Assembly (NCBI GenBank): GCA_044227605.1
Contig: JBGAWJ010000041.1
Span: forward strand, 1-12,545
Length of the DNA: 12,545 nucleotides
Direction of reading: 5' to 3'
From: JAEUKQ01 sp044227605
GTDB lineage: Bacteria; Pseudomonadota; Alphaproteobacteria; JAEUKQ01
The translations under genes were made by a program, and so were the position numbers. The notes below the pieces were generated by a model, which saw only the letters and a program-made list of their open reading frames with translations, made no database searches and had not been told where the DNA came from. This document shows, one piece after another, positions 1 to 6,921 of this stretch (positions are counted from its first letter, which is position 1; every line of letters starts with the position of its first letter).

Positions 1-669
1 ACCAATCTCTTGCGCGGAGCCAGTAACAATATTGATTACGCCAGCTGGAAAGCCAGCACGTTCCGCCAACACCACCAATGCAAAAGCAGAAAGAGGCGTT
101 TGGGTAGCCGGTTTAATCACGATGGTGCAGCCAGCGGCCAAAGCCGGGCCGCATTTACGGGTGATCATCGCATTGGGGAAATTCCAGGGGGTGATGGCCG
201 CCACCACACCGACCGGCTGTTTTAAAACAACAATCCGCTTATCGGATTGCGAGTGCGGGATGACATCGCCGTAAATACGCTTGCCCTCTTCGGCAAACCA
301 TTCAATAAAGGATGCACCATAGGCGACCTCTGCTCTCGATTCGACTAGGGGCTTGCCTTGCTCCGCTGTCATGATTAAAGCCAAATCTTCCTGGTTTTGC
401 AAAATCAAATCATACCATTTCCGCAATATTTGCGACCGTTCCTTCGCGGATTTTGCCCGCCAGGCGGGCCAAGCCGCATGGGCCGCTTCGATGGCGCGTT
501 TTGTTTCCCCCTGACCCATATAGGGAACCTCAACAATCAGCTGCCCATTTGCCGGATTTTTGACAGCAACGGTCTTTTGATTATCCGCACCCAGCCATTT
601 TCCAGCAATATAGGCTTGCGGTTTCAATAAACCGGCATCTTTAAGGGTCAAGTTTTTTGAAATGTTCAT
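1..669 (-). CDS. gabD: Succinate-semialdehyde dehydrogenase, NAD(P)+ dependent (partial, N-terminal 223 residues)
   Basis: This is an aldehyde dehydrogenase superfamily protein that most resembles GabD, which oxidises succinate semialdehyde to succinate in the cytoplasm as the last step of the GABA shunt. I translated the minus strand from the ATG at 669 and it stays open to base 1. Visible motifs are EQGKPL (about 103-108), the cofactor-site segment TPWNFPN (160-166, with the oxyanion Asn at 163), the IKPA cofactor-binding lysine at about 186, and FPAGVINIVTG (207-217). The catalytic Glu and Cys would lie beyond the window edge, so only about half of the usual 480 residues is seen. A promoter is found at 733-761. 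The motif pattern favours GabD over betaine or general aldehyde dehydrogenases, but the substrate is inferred from family resemblance only. Confidence 0.9.
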   Translation of the reverse strand, partial: MNISKNLTLKDAGLLKPQAYIAGKWLGADNQKTVAVKNPANGQLIVEVPYMGQGETKRAIEAAHAAWPAWRAKSAKERSQILRKWYDLILQNQEDLALIMTAEQGKPLVESRAEVAYGASFIEWFAEEGKRIYGDVIPHSQSDKRIVVLKQPVGVVAAITPWNFPNAMITRKCGPALAAGCTIVIKPATQTPLSAFALVVLAERAGFPAGVINIVTGSAQEIG

Positions 670-732
670 CGGCACTAACCTGCAATAAAAGGAAGCGTGA
701 ATTGTCATATATGAAAAATAATCAATGGGTGC

Positions 733-761
733 TTTATAACATCCGTCATCCAAACATTCAA
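733..761 (-). promoter_or_regulatory. Predicted sigma-70 promoter of gabD
   Basis: On the minus strand TTGAAT (756-761) and TATAAA (733-738) are separated by exactly 17 bases, and the -10 is preceded by TGT, giving an extended -10 element. Transcription would start near 725, leaving a leader of about 55 nt before the gabD ATG at 669. This is a prediction from consensus matching only. Confidence 0.55.
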
Positions 762-797
762 TCAACCAATAAATCGGGCTGCAAAAAGATCCTATGC

Positions 798-826
798 TTG
801 AACCATGCAATCAGGTAAAATATTAT
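798..826 (+). promoter_or_regulatory. Predicted sigma-70 promoter of the secreted protein gene
   Basis: TTGAAC (798-803) and TATTAT (821-826) are separated by 17 bases. The start would fall near 833, about 35 nt before the TTG at 870 and 64 nt before the ATG at 897. It diverges from the gabD promoter, with about 37 bp between the two -35 boxes, so a shared regulator could act on both. Confidence 0.5.
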
Positions 827-896
827 TTTTTTAATTGCAGAGCTGCCTCTTATCAGAAAGATATGAAATTTGCATCCTTTCAATTATTTTCATTCA

Positions 897-1448
897 ATGT
901 TTAAGCAATCTCCAAATCCGTCCTTATTAAGTAATCGTTTTTATCATTTTCTCAACCCCTTTCTTATAGCCCTATCTATCAGTTGGTTTTCATCCAATTC
1001 ATCCTTTGCGCAAAACCTTGCTTGGAATTGGGTGGAGAATGAGGGGGAATTAGTGAATCTTTTTCGCGAACGCACGATTATAGGACAATATAGAGGAGAT
1101 CCCAACAACTTATGGATCGAATATTACCAGGCAGATGGCGGATCTACTTACTTTTGGGATGATTGTTATCACCAAGGCATTTGGTGGGTTCGATCGGAAA
1201 ATCCGAAAGCTTGCTTTTCTTATTTTGATGATCAGGAGATATCCGGGCTGCGTACCAGCTGTTTCGATATTGGGTTAGGGGATGATAACCAAATCATTTT
1301 TGCAGTGCGATCACTATCCTCAGATGCTGATACCCAAGTTGTCACCTTTTCCCTGAAAGTAGAAAATGGCAATTCCCGTCAGCTGCCAACCGGTGCCGAT
1401 ATGGAGCAAAACACCGTCTGCAATAAACCCATTTCTTGGCTTAAATAA
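897..1448 (+). CDS. Secreted hypothetical protein with four cysteines
   Basis: I do not recognise this protein. From the ATG at 897 it is 183 residues. It starts with a Sec-type signal peptide: a basic/polar stretch, a hydrophobic core (about 19-31, FLNPFLIALSISWF) and a plausible cleavage after SFA at about 38. The mature part is rich in Trp and Tyr and has four Cys (about 90, 106, 122 and 175), an even number that would suit two disulfides in the periplasm. The pattern of short strands with GxY, YxxDGG and GxWW suggests a small beta-rich domain, loosely like secreted DUF995-type or lipocalin-like alphaproteobacterial proteins, but this is impression only. An in-frame TTG at 870 adds nine residues and has a weak AGAAAG ribosome site 9 nt upstream; 897 has the better codon but no clear Shine-Dalgarno. 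It stands alone, converging on glmS with a 22-bp gap. Confidence 0.65.
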   Translation: MFKQSPNPSLLSNRFYHFLNPFLIALSISWFSSNSSFAQNLAWNWVENEGELVNLFRERTIIGQYRGDPNNLWIEYYQADGGSTYFWDDCYHQGIWWVRSENPKACFSYFDDQEISGLRTSCFDIGLGDDNQIIFAVRSLSSDADTQVVTFSLKVENGNSRQLPTGADMEQNTVCNKPISWLK

Positions 1449-1470
1449 TCAAGCCTATCAGGTTTTCCGC

Positions 1471-3297
1471 CTACTCAACCGTAACGCTTTTAGCCAAATT
1501 CCTGGGCTGATCCACATCATTCCCCCTAATGCGTGCCGCATGATAGGCCAGCATCTGCAAGGGCAAGGCATAAATCATCGGGCTGTTAATGGGATAAGAA
1601 TGTGGCACCACTAAGCGGTGATCTATTTTGATTTTTACCTGGTCATGGCCTTGCTGGTCGGTGATTAACACAATCCTTCCACCCCGAGCCGCCACTACCT
1701 CCATATTACTTAGGGTTTTTTCAAACAGATGGTCTACAGGGGCTATCACGATAACCGGCATTTTATTATCAATCAAAGCAATTGGCCCATGTTTCATCTC
1801 GCCTGCCGCATAACCTTCCGCATGGATATAAGTCAGTTCCTTAAATTTCAAAGCCCCTTCCAAAGCTAATGGATAAGATATACCGCGACCTAAAAACAAT
1901 ACATCCCTGGCTTTTGAAAGAATAGCAGCCAGTTCTTCAACCTGTTGATGTTGTGTCAGGAATTGTGCAAGCTGCGCCGGTGTTTCCAACAATTCCGTTG
2001 TCAATAATTTAGCAGTTGCACTATCGATGACTTTCCGTTGCAACCCCGCCTCAATGGCCAAACAAGCAAAAACGGTGAGTTGTGACATAAAGGCCTTGGT
2101 GGAAGCTACCCCGATTTCCGGCCCAGCCATGGTTGGCACCACCACATCACTTTCTTGTCCCATGGAGCTTTCGGGGGCATTGATTAGCGATATAATTTTT
2201 TGTCCCTGGCTTTTGGCATAACGGATAGCACTGACCGTATCAATGGTTTCACCCGATTGGGAAACCCCTAAGGTCATCTCCTCTTTAGGCAAACGTCCTT
2301 CCCGGTACCTAAATTCGGAACCAATATCGACATTACAGGCAATCTGGGCATATTTTTCAAACCAATACCGTGCAACCATGCCCGCCAGGTAAGCCGTCCC
2401 GCATCCTACAATATTCAAACGCGCGCATTTGTTCCAATCAATCTTGCCAGCAAAATTGGGGAAATAAGGCAACCGGTTTTGCGGTTGCAAATAATGTTTT
2501 AATAAATCCCCGACTATTGTCGGTTGTTCATGAATTTCTTTGAGCATAAAATGCCTAAATTCGCCTTTTCCTATCATTTCACCCGACAGCGACGTTTGTT
2601 TGACCCCACGTTGCACCACTTGGCCGTCATGATAAAACTGGGCGCCTTTCGTGGTTAAAACCACCCAATCATTATCTTCCATATAGGTTATTTTATTGGT
2701 TAAGGGAGCCAAAGCAATCGCATCAGAACCCAAATACATTTCTCGCTGTCCATACCCCACCACTAAGGGGCTGCCCCGCCTAACCCCAATCAGCATATTT
2801 TCGCGCTGGCTAAAGATAATGGCCAAAGAAAATGCCCCCTTTAACCTAGGCAAAGCTTCTGCAACTGCCTGTTCAGGGGTTTTTTGCTGTTCCAGGGAGC
2901 GGGTCAACAATACCGCGATAGTTTCTGTATCGGTTTCACTACTAAATCCATATCCCTCTTGTTGCAACTCTTGGCGCAATTCCTGATAATTTTCGATGAT
3001 ACCGTTATGGACAAGTGCCACCAATTGGGTTGCATGGGGATGGGCGTTTTCCTCACTGGGCTTCCCATGGGTTGCCCAACGTGTATGGCCAATGCCAACC
3101 ATGCCAGGCAAGGGCCTTCCTGCCACCAATTCAGCTAATTTTTCTAATTTCCCCTCTGCCCGGCGGCGTTCAATATTGCCATTGACCAAGGTAGCAATAC
3201 CTGCGGAATCATATCCCCGGTATTCTAATCGTTTCAAACCGTCCAGTAATATTGTTGAAACCGGCTTTTGGGCAACAATCCCGATAATTCCGCACAT
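1471..3297 (-). CDS. glmS: Glutamine--fructose-6-phosphate aminotransferase (isomerizing)
   Basis: GlmS makes glucosamine-6-phosphate from fructose-6-phosphate and glutamine, the committed step of amino sugar synthesis for peptidoglycan and LPS, in the cytoplasm. The protein is 608 aa, the normal length. It begins MCGIIGIV, where Cys2 becomes the N-terminal nucleophile of the class II glutaminase domain (about 2-220), with HTRWATHG and HNGIIENY motifs. Two SIS sugar-phosphate domains follow (about 285-425 and 455-590), with CGTAYLAG, SQSGET and ASTKAF in the first and LGRGISYP and HGPIAL in the second. The C-terminal tail DQPRNLAKSVTVE carries the active-site Lys at 603. Its ATG overlaps the glmU stop by one base (TAATG), which points to translational coupling and an operon. 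No glmS ribozyme can sit upstream because coding sequence is there. Confidence 0.98.
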   Translation of the reverse strand: MCGIIGIVAQKPVSTILLDGLKRLEYRGYDSAGIATLVNGNIERRRAEGKLEKLAELVAGRPLPGMVGIGHTRWATHGKPSEENAHPHATQLVALVHNGIIENYQELRQELQQEGYGFSSETDTETIAVLLTRSLEQQKTPEQAVAEALPRLKGAFSLAIIFSQRENMLIGVRRGSPLVVGYGQREMYLGSDAIALAPLTNKITYMEDNDWVVLTTKGAQFYHDGQVVQRGVKQTSLSGEMIGKGEFRHFMLKEIHEQPTIVGDLLKHYLQPQNRLPYFPNFAGKIDWNKCARLNIVGCGTAYLAGMVARYWFEKYAQIACNVDIGSEFRYREGRLPKEEMTLGVSQSGETIDTVSAIRYAKSQGQKIISLINAPESSMGQESDVVVPTMAGPEIGVASTKAFMSQLTVFACLAIEAGLQRKVIDSATAKLLTTELLETPAQLAQFLTQHQQVEELAAILSKARDVLFLGRGISYPLALEGALKFKELTYIHAEGYAAGEMKHGPIALIDNKMPVIVIAPVDHLFEKTLSNMEVVAARGGRIVLITDQQGHDQVKIKIDHRLVVPHSYPINSPMIYALPLQMLAYHAARIRGNDVDQPRNLAKSVTVE

Positions 3298-4667
3298 TAT
3301 TTCTTCTCCTGGTTTTGGGTGACAACCTTTTTCTTTAACCGGTAACGTACCGCTCCATCCGCCTTAGTCACTTGAGGGGCGCGCCCGACAGCCATGGCTT
3401 TAGCTGGAACATCCATGGTAATGACACTGCCTGCACCCACCATTGCTCCCTCGCCTATCACAACCGGGGCAACTAGCGAAGTGTTTGAACCAATAAAACT
3501 ATGATCTTCAATGATCGTTTTATATTTTTGCATACCATCATAGTTACAGGTAATCGTTCCCGCCCCTATATTAACAGATTTTCCGACATTTGCATCCCCA
3601 ATATAGGAAAGGTGGTTAATCTTGGTCGTTTCAGCAATTTCACTGTTTTTAATTTCAACAAAATTACCAATATGAACATGCTCATCCAGCACTGTGCCGG
3701 GACGCAGACGGGCAAAGGGCCCAATTTTACTGAAGGCACCGATTGTAGCGCCTTCTACCGAAGAAAATGACCGGATTTCAACCCCTTCTGCTATTTTTAC
3801 CCCTAACCCTATATTGACACATGGATGAATAATAACATCCCGGGCAAATAGGGTATCCCAACTAAGCCAAACGGTTTCTGGATCCACCAAGCTGACCCCT
3901 TGATCCATAGCTTGATAACGCAATCTTTTTTGCATGGCTTTAGTCACCAGCGCAAGTTCACTTCTGGTATTAACCCCCATCACTTCTTCGGGATCAGTTT
4001 CCAATACAAGAGTTTTCTGACCACTTTCCGCAGCGAGACGCACAATATCGGTTAAATAATATTCAGACTGGGCATTGGTTGGTCTTAATTTTCCCAATAA
4101 TTTTGGTAATAATTGACCCTGAACCAACATAATACCAGCATTACACAAATTAACCGTCTTTTGTTGTACACTGGCATCACGTTCCTCAACAATTTCCTTT
4201 AAAATACCATTTTCTGTCATCATTCGGCCATAGCCTGTGGGATTAGCCAAACGCATCCCCAAAACCACAATGCCAACATTTTTGGTTGTAGCTTCCTGAA
4301 GGCACTGACGCAACCGGCGCAAGGTTTCGGAGGTTATTAAAGGACAATCACCGTAAAGAATCAGTATATCTTGTGGTTTATCTAAGGGCAGCTTGGAAAT
4401 ACCTATCTGTACCGCATGCCCTGTTCCCAATTGTTCTGATTGGATGACGGATGGCCAAGGCAACACCGCTTGTTGCACAGTCGGCATCTCCGGCCCAATC
4501 ACCACCACGATTTGCTGTGGTTGTAAGGCCGCTGCAGATCTTAATACGTAGTTGATCATCGGCAATCCAGCCACTGGATGCATGACTTTGGGCAAAGCGG
4601 ATTGCATTCTTTTTCCTTTGCCTGCAGCCAAGATAACAACAGATAAAGGAAGTAACGCAGTAGCCAT
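3297..4667 (-). CDS. glmU: Bifunctional UDP-N-acetylglucosamine pyrophosphorylase / glucosamine-1-phosphate N-acetyltransferase
   Basis: GlmU acetylates glucosamine-1-phosphate and then transfers UMP from UTP to give UDP-GlcNAc, the precursor of peptidoglycan and lipid A. The protein is 456 aa, typical for the family. The N-terminal nucleotidyltransferase domain (about 5-230) shows LAAGKGKRM (13-21), LPKVMHP (25-31), QLGTGHA (79-85) and YGDCPL with the metal-binding Asp at 107. The C-terminal half is a left-handed beta helix of hexapeptide repeats (about 250-440), with RPGT, INHLSYIGD carrying the probable catalytic His, and GAGTITCNYDG. The tail is basic (YRLKKKVV). It is the first gene of a glmU-glmS operon, with the mutase GlmM encoded elsewhere. 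The ATG at 4667 has only a weak purine-rich AAAGAA upstream. Confidence 0.97.
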   Translation of the reverse strand: MATALLPLSVVILAAGKGKRMQSALPKVMHPVAGLPMINYVLRSAAALQPQQIVVVIGPEMPTVQQAVLPWPSVIQSEQLGTGHAVQIGISKLPLDKPQDILILYGDCPLITSETLRRLRQCLQEATTKNVGIVVLGMRLANPTGYGRMMTENGILKEIVEERDASVQQKTVNLCNAGIMLVQGQLLPKLLGKLRPTNAQSEYYLTDIVRLAAESGQKTLVLETDPEEVMGVNTRSELALVTKAMQKRLRYQAMDQGVSLVDPETVWLSWDTLFARDVIIHPCVNIGLGVKIAEGVEIRSFSSVEGATIGAFSKIGPFARLRPGTVLDEHVHIGNFVEIKNSEIAETTKINHLSYIGDANVGKSVNIGAGTITCNYDGMQKYKTIIEDHSFIGSNTSLVAPVVIGEGAMVGAGSVITMDVPAKAMAVGRAPQVTKADGAVRYRLKKKVVTQNQEKK

Positions 4668-4787
4668 TTGATTATTCTTTATTGAAATTAAACAAAAGAA
4701 CCATTGGATTGCCCCAATCTCTTGCCACGCCTTTTAAAATAAACCCCTAACACCCTAAAACCTATCTCATAAATTGCTTTTTCGATT

Positions 4788-4816
4788 ATTATGGGTTATA
4801 AAAAACTTGTCGACAA
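4788..4816 (-). promoter_or_regulatory. Predicted sigma-70 promoter of glmU-glmS
   Basis: On the minus strand TTGTCG (4811-4816) and CATAAT (4788-4793) are 17 bases apart. The start would be near 4780, giving a leader of about 110 nt. The -35 lies inside a perfect 10-bp palindrome TTGTCGACAA (4807-4816), which could be an operator or chance. No riboswitch fold is evident in the leader. Confidence 0.45.
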
Positions 4817-4891
4817 AATTTATGGTTGGCAATTGTGGCAAAAAAATGGCAGCAATTTCGGCCCGTTCTTCTTATTGCCAATAACCTGAAA

Positions 4892-4911
4892 ACCTGATCG
4901 ATGTATCAGGT
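4892..4911 (-). terminator. Predicted intrinsic terminator after the DUF4167 gene
   Basis: A perfect 7-bp stem (ACCTGAT at 4892-4898, ATCAGGT at 4905-4911) with a 6-nt loop lies 15 nt past the stop codon at 4927. On the minus strand it runs into a short T-rich tail (GGTTTTC). The stem is only moderately GC rich and the U-tract is short, so efficiency is uncertain. Confidence 0.5.
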
Positions 4912-4926
4912 GATTTCATACCACAA

Positions 4927-5562
4927 TTATTTTTCTGTTACAATTGTTGGTTCAACCGGCGGTTCAATAGGTGAAGCCGCTAAGGTTAATTTATGGCGCC
5001 CCCGTCTTACAGGAGTTTTTTGGCTAGCTTCAGGCAAAATTTCCTCAGACATTGGGGCTGGCACAGGTGTAATTGCCGAAGAAGGTTGAATGAAAGCGGC
5101 GCCGTTGATTAAGGCAAGGGGAAGCATCATGCCGTCTGGTTTTTTTTCCAGATATTCACCACCTTGATCATTCTGTTGCTCGGGAAAAATAGACGGATCA
5201 CCCTGATCTTCATCAGTAAAGTCTAATTCTGAACCTGAAACTTCTTGATTTTGATTGCCAGCTGGCTGGTGATTCTCATCCGTTGTAATTGGTGGGTGCC
5301 GTTCACGCTGCTCAGACAACGCCGCATGATGGCTTAACCGGTAATAATGTTCCGCATGTTGGTAATAATGCTCCGCGGCAACCCTGTCGCCTGAGGAATG
5401 GGCGTCACGCGCCATCGCTAAATATTTATCAATAATTTGCTGCGGGTTGCCCCGGATTTTGACATCCCCACCGTTACTGTCAAAAGTTTGATTCCGAACG
5501 AAATTTCCCGTTTTCCGGGGATGCCGCATCCGCGAACGGTGCGTAAGAGAGCCCTGTTTCAT
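4927..5562 (-). CDS. DUF4167 domain protein (predicted RNA-binding)
   Basis: The N-terminal region matches DUF4167, an alphaproteobacterial family of unproven function annotated as RNA-binding. From the ATG at 5562 the 211-aa protein opens MKQGSLTHRSRM, then the conserved block with FDSNGGDVKIRG, IIDKYLAMARDA, SSGDRVAAEHYYQHAEHYYR (about 26-77), the diagnostic part. A long acidic, Gln/Asp/Glu-rich disordered segment follows (about 90-150), then a basic RRGRHK patch near the C-terminus (about 187-192), as in other members, which often end in similar Arg/Lys runs. An in-frame ATG at 5616 would add 18 residues of unrelated hydrophobic and polar sequence. I chose 5562 because family members begin at the MKQ/MRQG position, although neither start has a strong ribosome site. 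A promoter lies at 5670-5698 and a terminator at 4892-4911, so it is probably a single-gene unit. Confidence 0.85.
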   Translation of the reverse strand: MKQGSLTHRSRMRHPRKTGNFVRNQTFDSNGGDVKIRGNPQQIIDKYLAMARDAHSSGDRVAAEHYYQHAEHYYRLSHHAALSEQRERHPPITTDENHQPAGNQNQEVSGSELDFTDEDQGDPSIFPEQQNDQGGEYLEKKPDGMMLPLALINGAAFIQPSSAITPVPAPMSEEILPEASQKTPVRRGRHKLTLAASPIEPPVEPTIVTEK

Positions 5563-5669
5563 GATTAGCTGGTTTGTTCTTTCATAAAAAGTTGAGGGAA
5601 TAAGGTCAAATAACATCTATCTCTGTTTTGCAGCAAAGAGGTACAAGCCATATACAAGCAAAAGTAAAA

Positions 5670-5698
5670 ATTATGCATAAGCTATTATCAAATGTCAG
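5670..5698 (-). promoter_or_regulatory. Predicted strong sigma-70 promoter of the DUF4167 gene
   Basis: On the minus strand CTGACA (5693-5698) and CATAAT (5670-5675) each match the consensus at five of six bases and are 17 bases apart. The start would fall near 5662, about 100 nt before the ATG at 5562 or 46 nt before the ATG at 5616. The palindrome cluster at 5701-5781 lies immediately upstream. Confidence 0.6.
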
Positions 5699-5899
5699 TT
5701 TGATCGTATAATCATTATCACCAATCATACGATTGGTGTTGATCGTCAACGGTGATTAAAAGCAATAGATATAAATATCTAGTTCCCCATAAACTGACGG
5801 TCAAAATAGTTAATTTATACCGCTTTTCTAAGGTTGCTGATCTACCGCAACTTATTTCTGTCCCGTTATAACACTCTAAAAACATTTTAAAATCAAGCA
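5699..5899. other. Non-coding stretch with clustered inverted repeats
   Basis: The gap between the DUF4167 gene and the sensor gene (5617-5952) holds no convincing gene. Besides the promoter at 5670-5698 it contains several inverted repeats: ATCGTAT/ATACGAT (5703-5709 and 5727-5733), CACCAATC/GATTGGTG (5719-5726 and 5731-5738), GTTGA-TCG-TCAAC (5738-5750) and TAGATAT-AA-ATATCTA (5766-5781). The first two share bases and could form alternative hairpins. From 5782 to 5899 I see only AT-rich sequence with a short GTTGC/GCAAC repeat. These may be regulator binding sites; no known motif fits clearly. Confidence 0.4.
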
Positions 5900-5951
5900 A
5901 AAACTGAAAGCCCCGCTTTGCTATCCCTGCAAAAGTCTGGGAAGGATAGCA
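5899..5951 (-). terminator. Possible terminator of the sigma-factor operon
   Basis: Just past the stop codon at 5953 an 8-bp inverted repeat TGCTATCC/GGATAGCA (5919-5926 and 5944-5951) is followed on the minus strand by a small AAAGC/GCTTT hairpin (5907-5919) and a run of five T (5903-5899). The stem closest to the T-run is short, so this is a weak candidate for an intrinsic terminator. Confidence 0.35.
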
Positions 5952-5952
5952 T

Positions 5953-6429
5953 TTAACGCCGCTGTAAAATAGAAGATAAATCCCAACGCTGGGATTCAGC
6001 TAATTTCCTTTTTCCTTCTAAAGTTAAATTAGGAAAAAGCTCTACAATCATTTGGTGAAAATTTTCCTGGATTTGTTCGTTTAGGGTACGGATCTGTTGC
6101 AATAATTGCTTAAGTTTTTCCGAATCAACGGCCAGATCACCCGATTGTTCCTGCATGAAAAGGGCCAGCTGTTTGCTCTTTTGCCTTAATTCTTGGCGAA
6201 GGTTTTGGAAAATGGGCAACCGGCTTTTAAAAGCTGCTTGGATCAATTGCTGGTCAACCTCAGGCAGCTGTTGGATAAACCGATTGATTGAAACGGAGCT
6301 AGGCCTCGAGGGATCGGGTTCACGCAAATTACCCAGCCAAAAGCCAATCGAGAATGCGTTCAGAAAGCAAGAAATGGTCAGCCCGAAGATCAGCCAGCCA
6401 AAACGTTTGTTAGCGTTGTTGATGGGCAT
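5953..6429 (-). CDS. Membrane-anchored periplasmic helical sensor (Spy/CpxP/CnrX-like, heavy-metal-resistance family)
   Basis: This 158-aa protein has a short basic cytoplasmic start, one hydrophobic segment (about 11-33) that is an anchor or uncleaved signal, then an almost fully helical, Gln/Leu/Lys-rich periplasmic domain. The pattern of long amphipathic helices ending in ELFPNLTLEGKRKLAE resembles the LTPEQR-type motif of Spy/CpxP and of the Metal_resist family that includes the metal sensor CnrX. It is the third gene of the sigma operon: its ribosome site (GAGGA, 6439-6443) lies inside the last codons of the anti-sigma-like gene, five bases separate the two frames, and translation is likely coupled. 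By family analogy it would sense envelope or metal stress and act on the anti-sigma protein. Only one His (about 125) and one membrane Cys are present, so CnrX-type His ligands are mostly missing and metal binding should not be assumed. Confidence 0.7.
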   Translation of the reverse strand: MPINNANKRFGWLIFGLTISCFLNAFSIGFWLGNLREPDPSRPSSVSINRFIQQLPEVDQQLIQAAFKSRLPIFQNLRQELRQKSKQLALFMQEQSGDLAVDSEKLKQLLQQIRTLNEQIQENFHQMIVELFPNLTLEGKRKLAESQRWDLSSILQRR

Positions 6430-6434
6430 TTTAG

Positions 6435-6896
6435 CTATTCCTCAAAAATCATTGAAACGGCAGGATCGGTATAAAAATCAGTGATTTCAAAAGTAGGTTG
6501 TTGGTAATATGTTCCTACCCCCCAGCCATACGCAAAAACCGCCACCAAAGAGACCGACATTGTCACTAACGACCCTAACCTTTTTTGCCACAAGCGAATA
6601 GTAGAACGAGAATAAATAAATCTTTGGCGATGATGTGGTTTGGGTAATTTCAGGGTGTCTGCCATCGCAGTTTGGTAAATGTTTTTTTCAAGCGTTGCCA
6701 CTGGATCCGGTGCGGATAACATCTGTAGCAACTGGTTAAATTTTGCTTCCCTCAGCACCAACCCCATTAAATAAGCATCTTGTTTTATAGTCTGCTCAAG
6801 CAGATGGGTACCAGCAGCTGGCATTTCGATTGGCCATTTTTTAAAATCAAGCCCATAAAGTTGGATGTTTTTTTCTATTAATTTCTTTTTTATCAT
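6435..6896 (-). CDS. Probable transmembrane anti-sigma factor
   Basis: This 153-aa protein has a soluble N-terminal part, one membrane helix (about 108-128, LGSLVTMSVSLVAVFAYGWGVG) and a periplasmic tail of about 25 residues, the topology of a single-pass anti-sigma factor. The N-terminal YGLDFKKWP motif (14-22), followed by helices, resembles the YGxDxxRWP start common in anti-sigma-like proteins next to ECF sigma genes in alphaproteobacteria. The gene begins 25 nt after the sigma stop codon and ends 5 nt before the sensor, so the order sigma, anti-sigma, sensor is that of one operon. The predicted role is to hold the sigma factor at the inner membrane until the periplasmic sensor relays a signal. 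No zinc-binding HxxxCxxC motif is present, so it is not a ZAS-type anti-sigma. The function rests on context and topology. Confidence 0.65.
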   Translation of the reverse strand: MIKKKLIEKNIQLYGLDFKKWPIEMPAAGTHLLEQTIKQDAYLMGLVLREAKFNQLLQMLSAPDPVATLEKNIYQTAMADTLKLPKPHHRQRFIYSRSTIRLWQKRLGSLVTMSVSLVAVFAYGWGVGTYYQQPTFEITDFYTDPAVSMIFEE

Positions 6897-6921
6897 CTGA
6901 TTTTATGCCTTGTCGCACCAT

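Noticed and set aside
1449..1470. Possible shared terminator between the secreted protein gene and glmS
   Set aside because: The 22-bp gap and flanks show no stem with a T-run on either strand.
1366..1614. Plus-strand frames lying over the 3' end of the secreted protein gene and antisense to glmS
   Set aside because: They overlap well supported genes and have no domain or ribosome site; these are shadow frames.
5718..5900. 60-codon minus-strand frame in the spacer upstream of the DUF4167 gene
   Set aside because: No ribosome site, no recognisable domain, and it runs through the palindromes at 5719-5781; more likely a chance frame in non-coding DNA.
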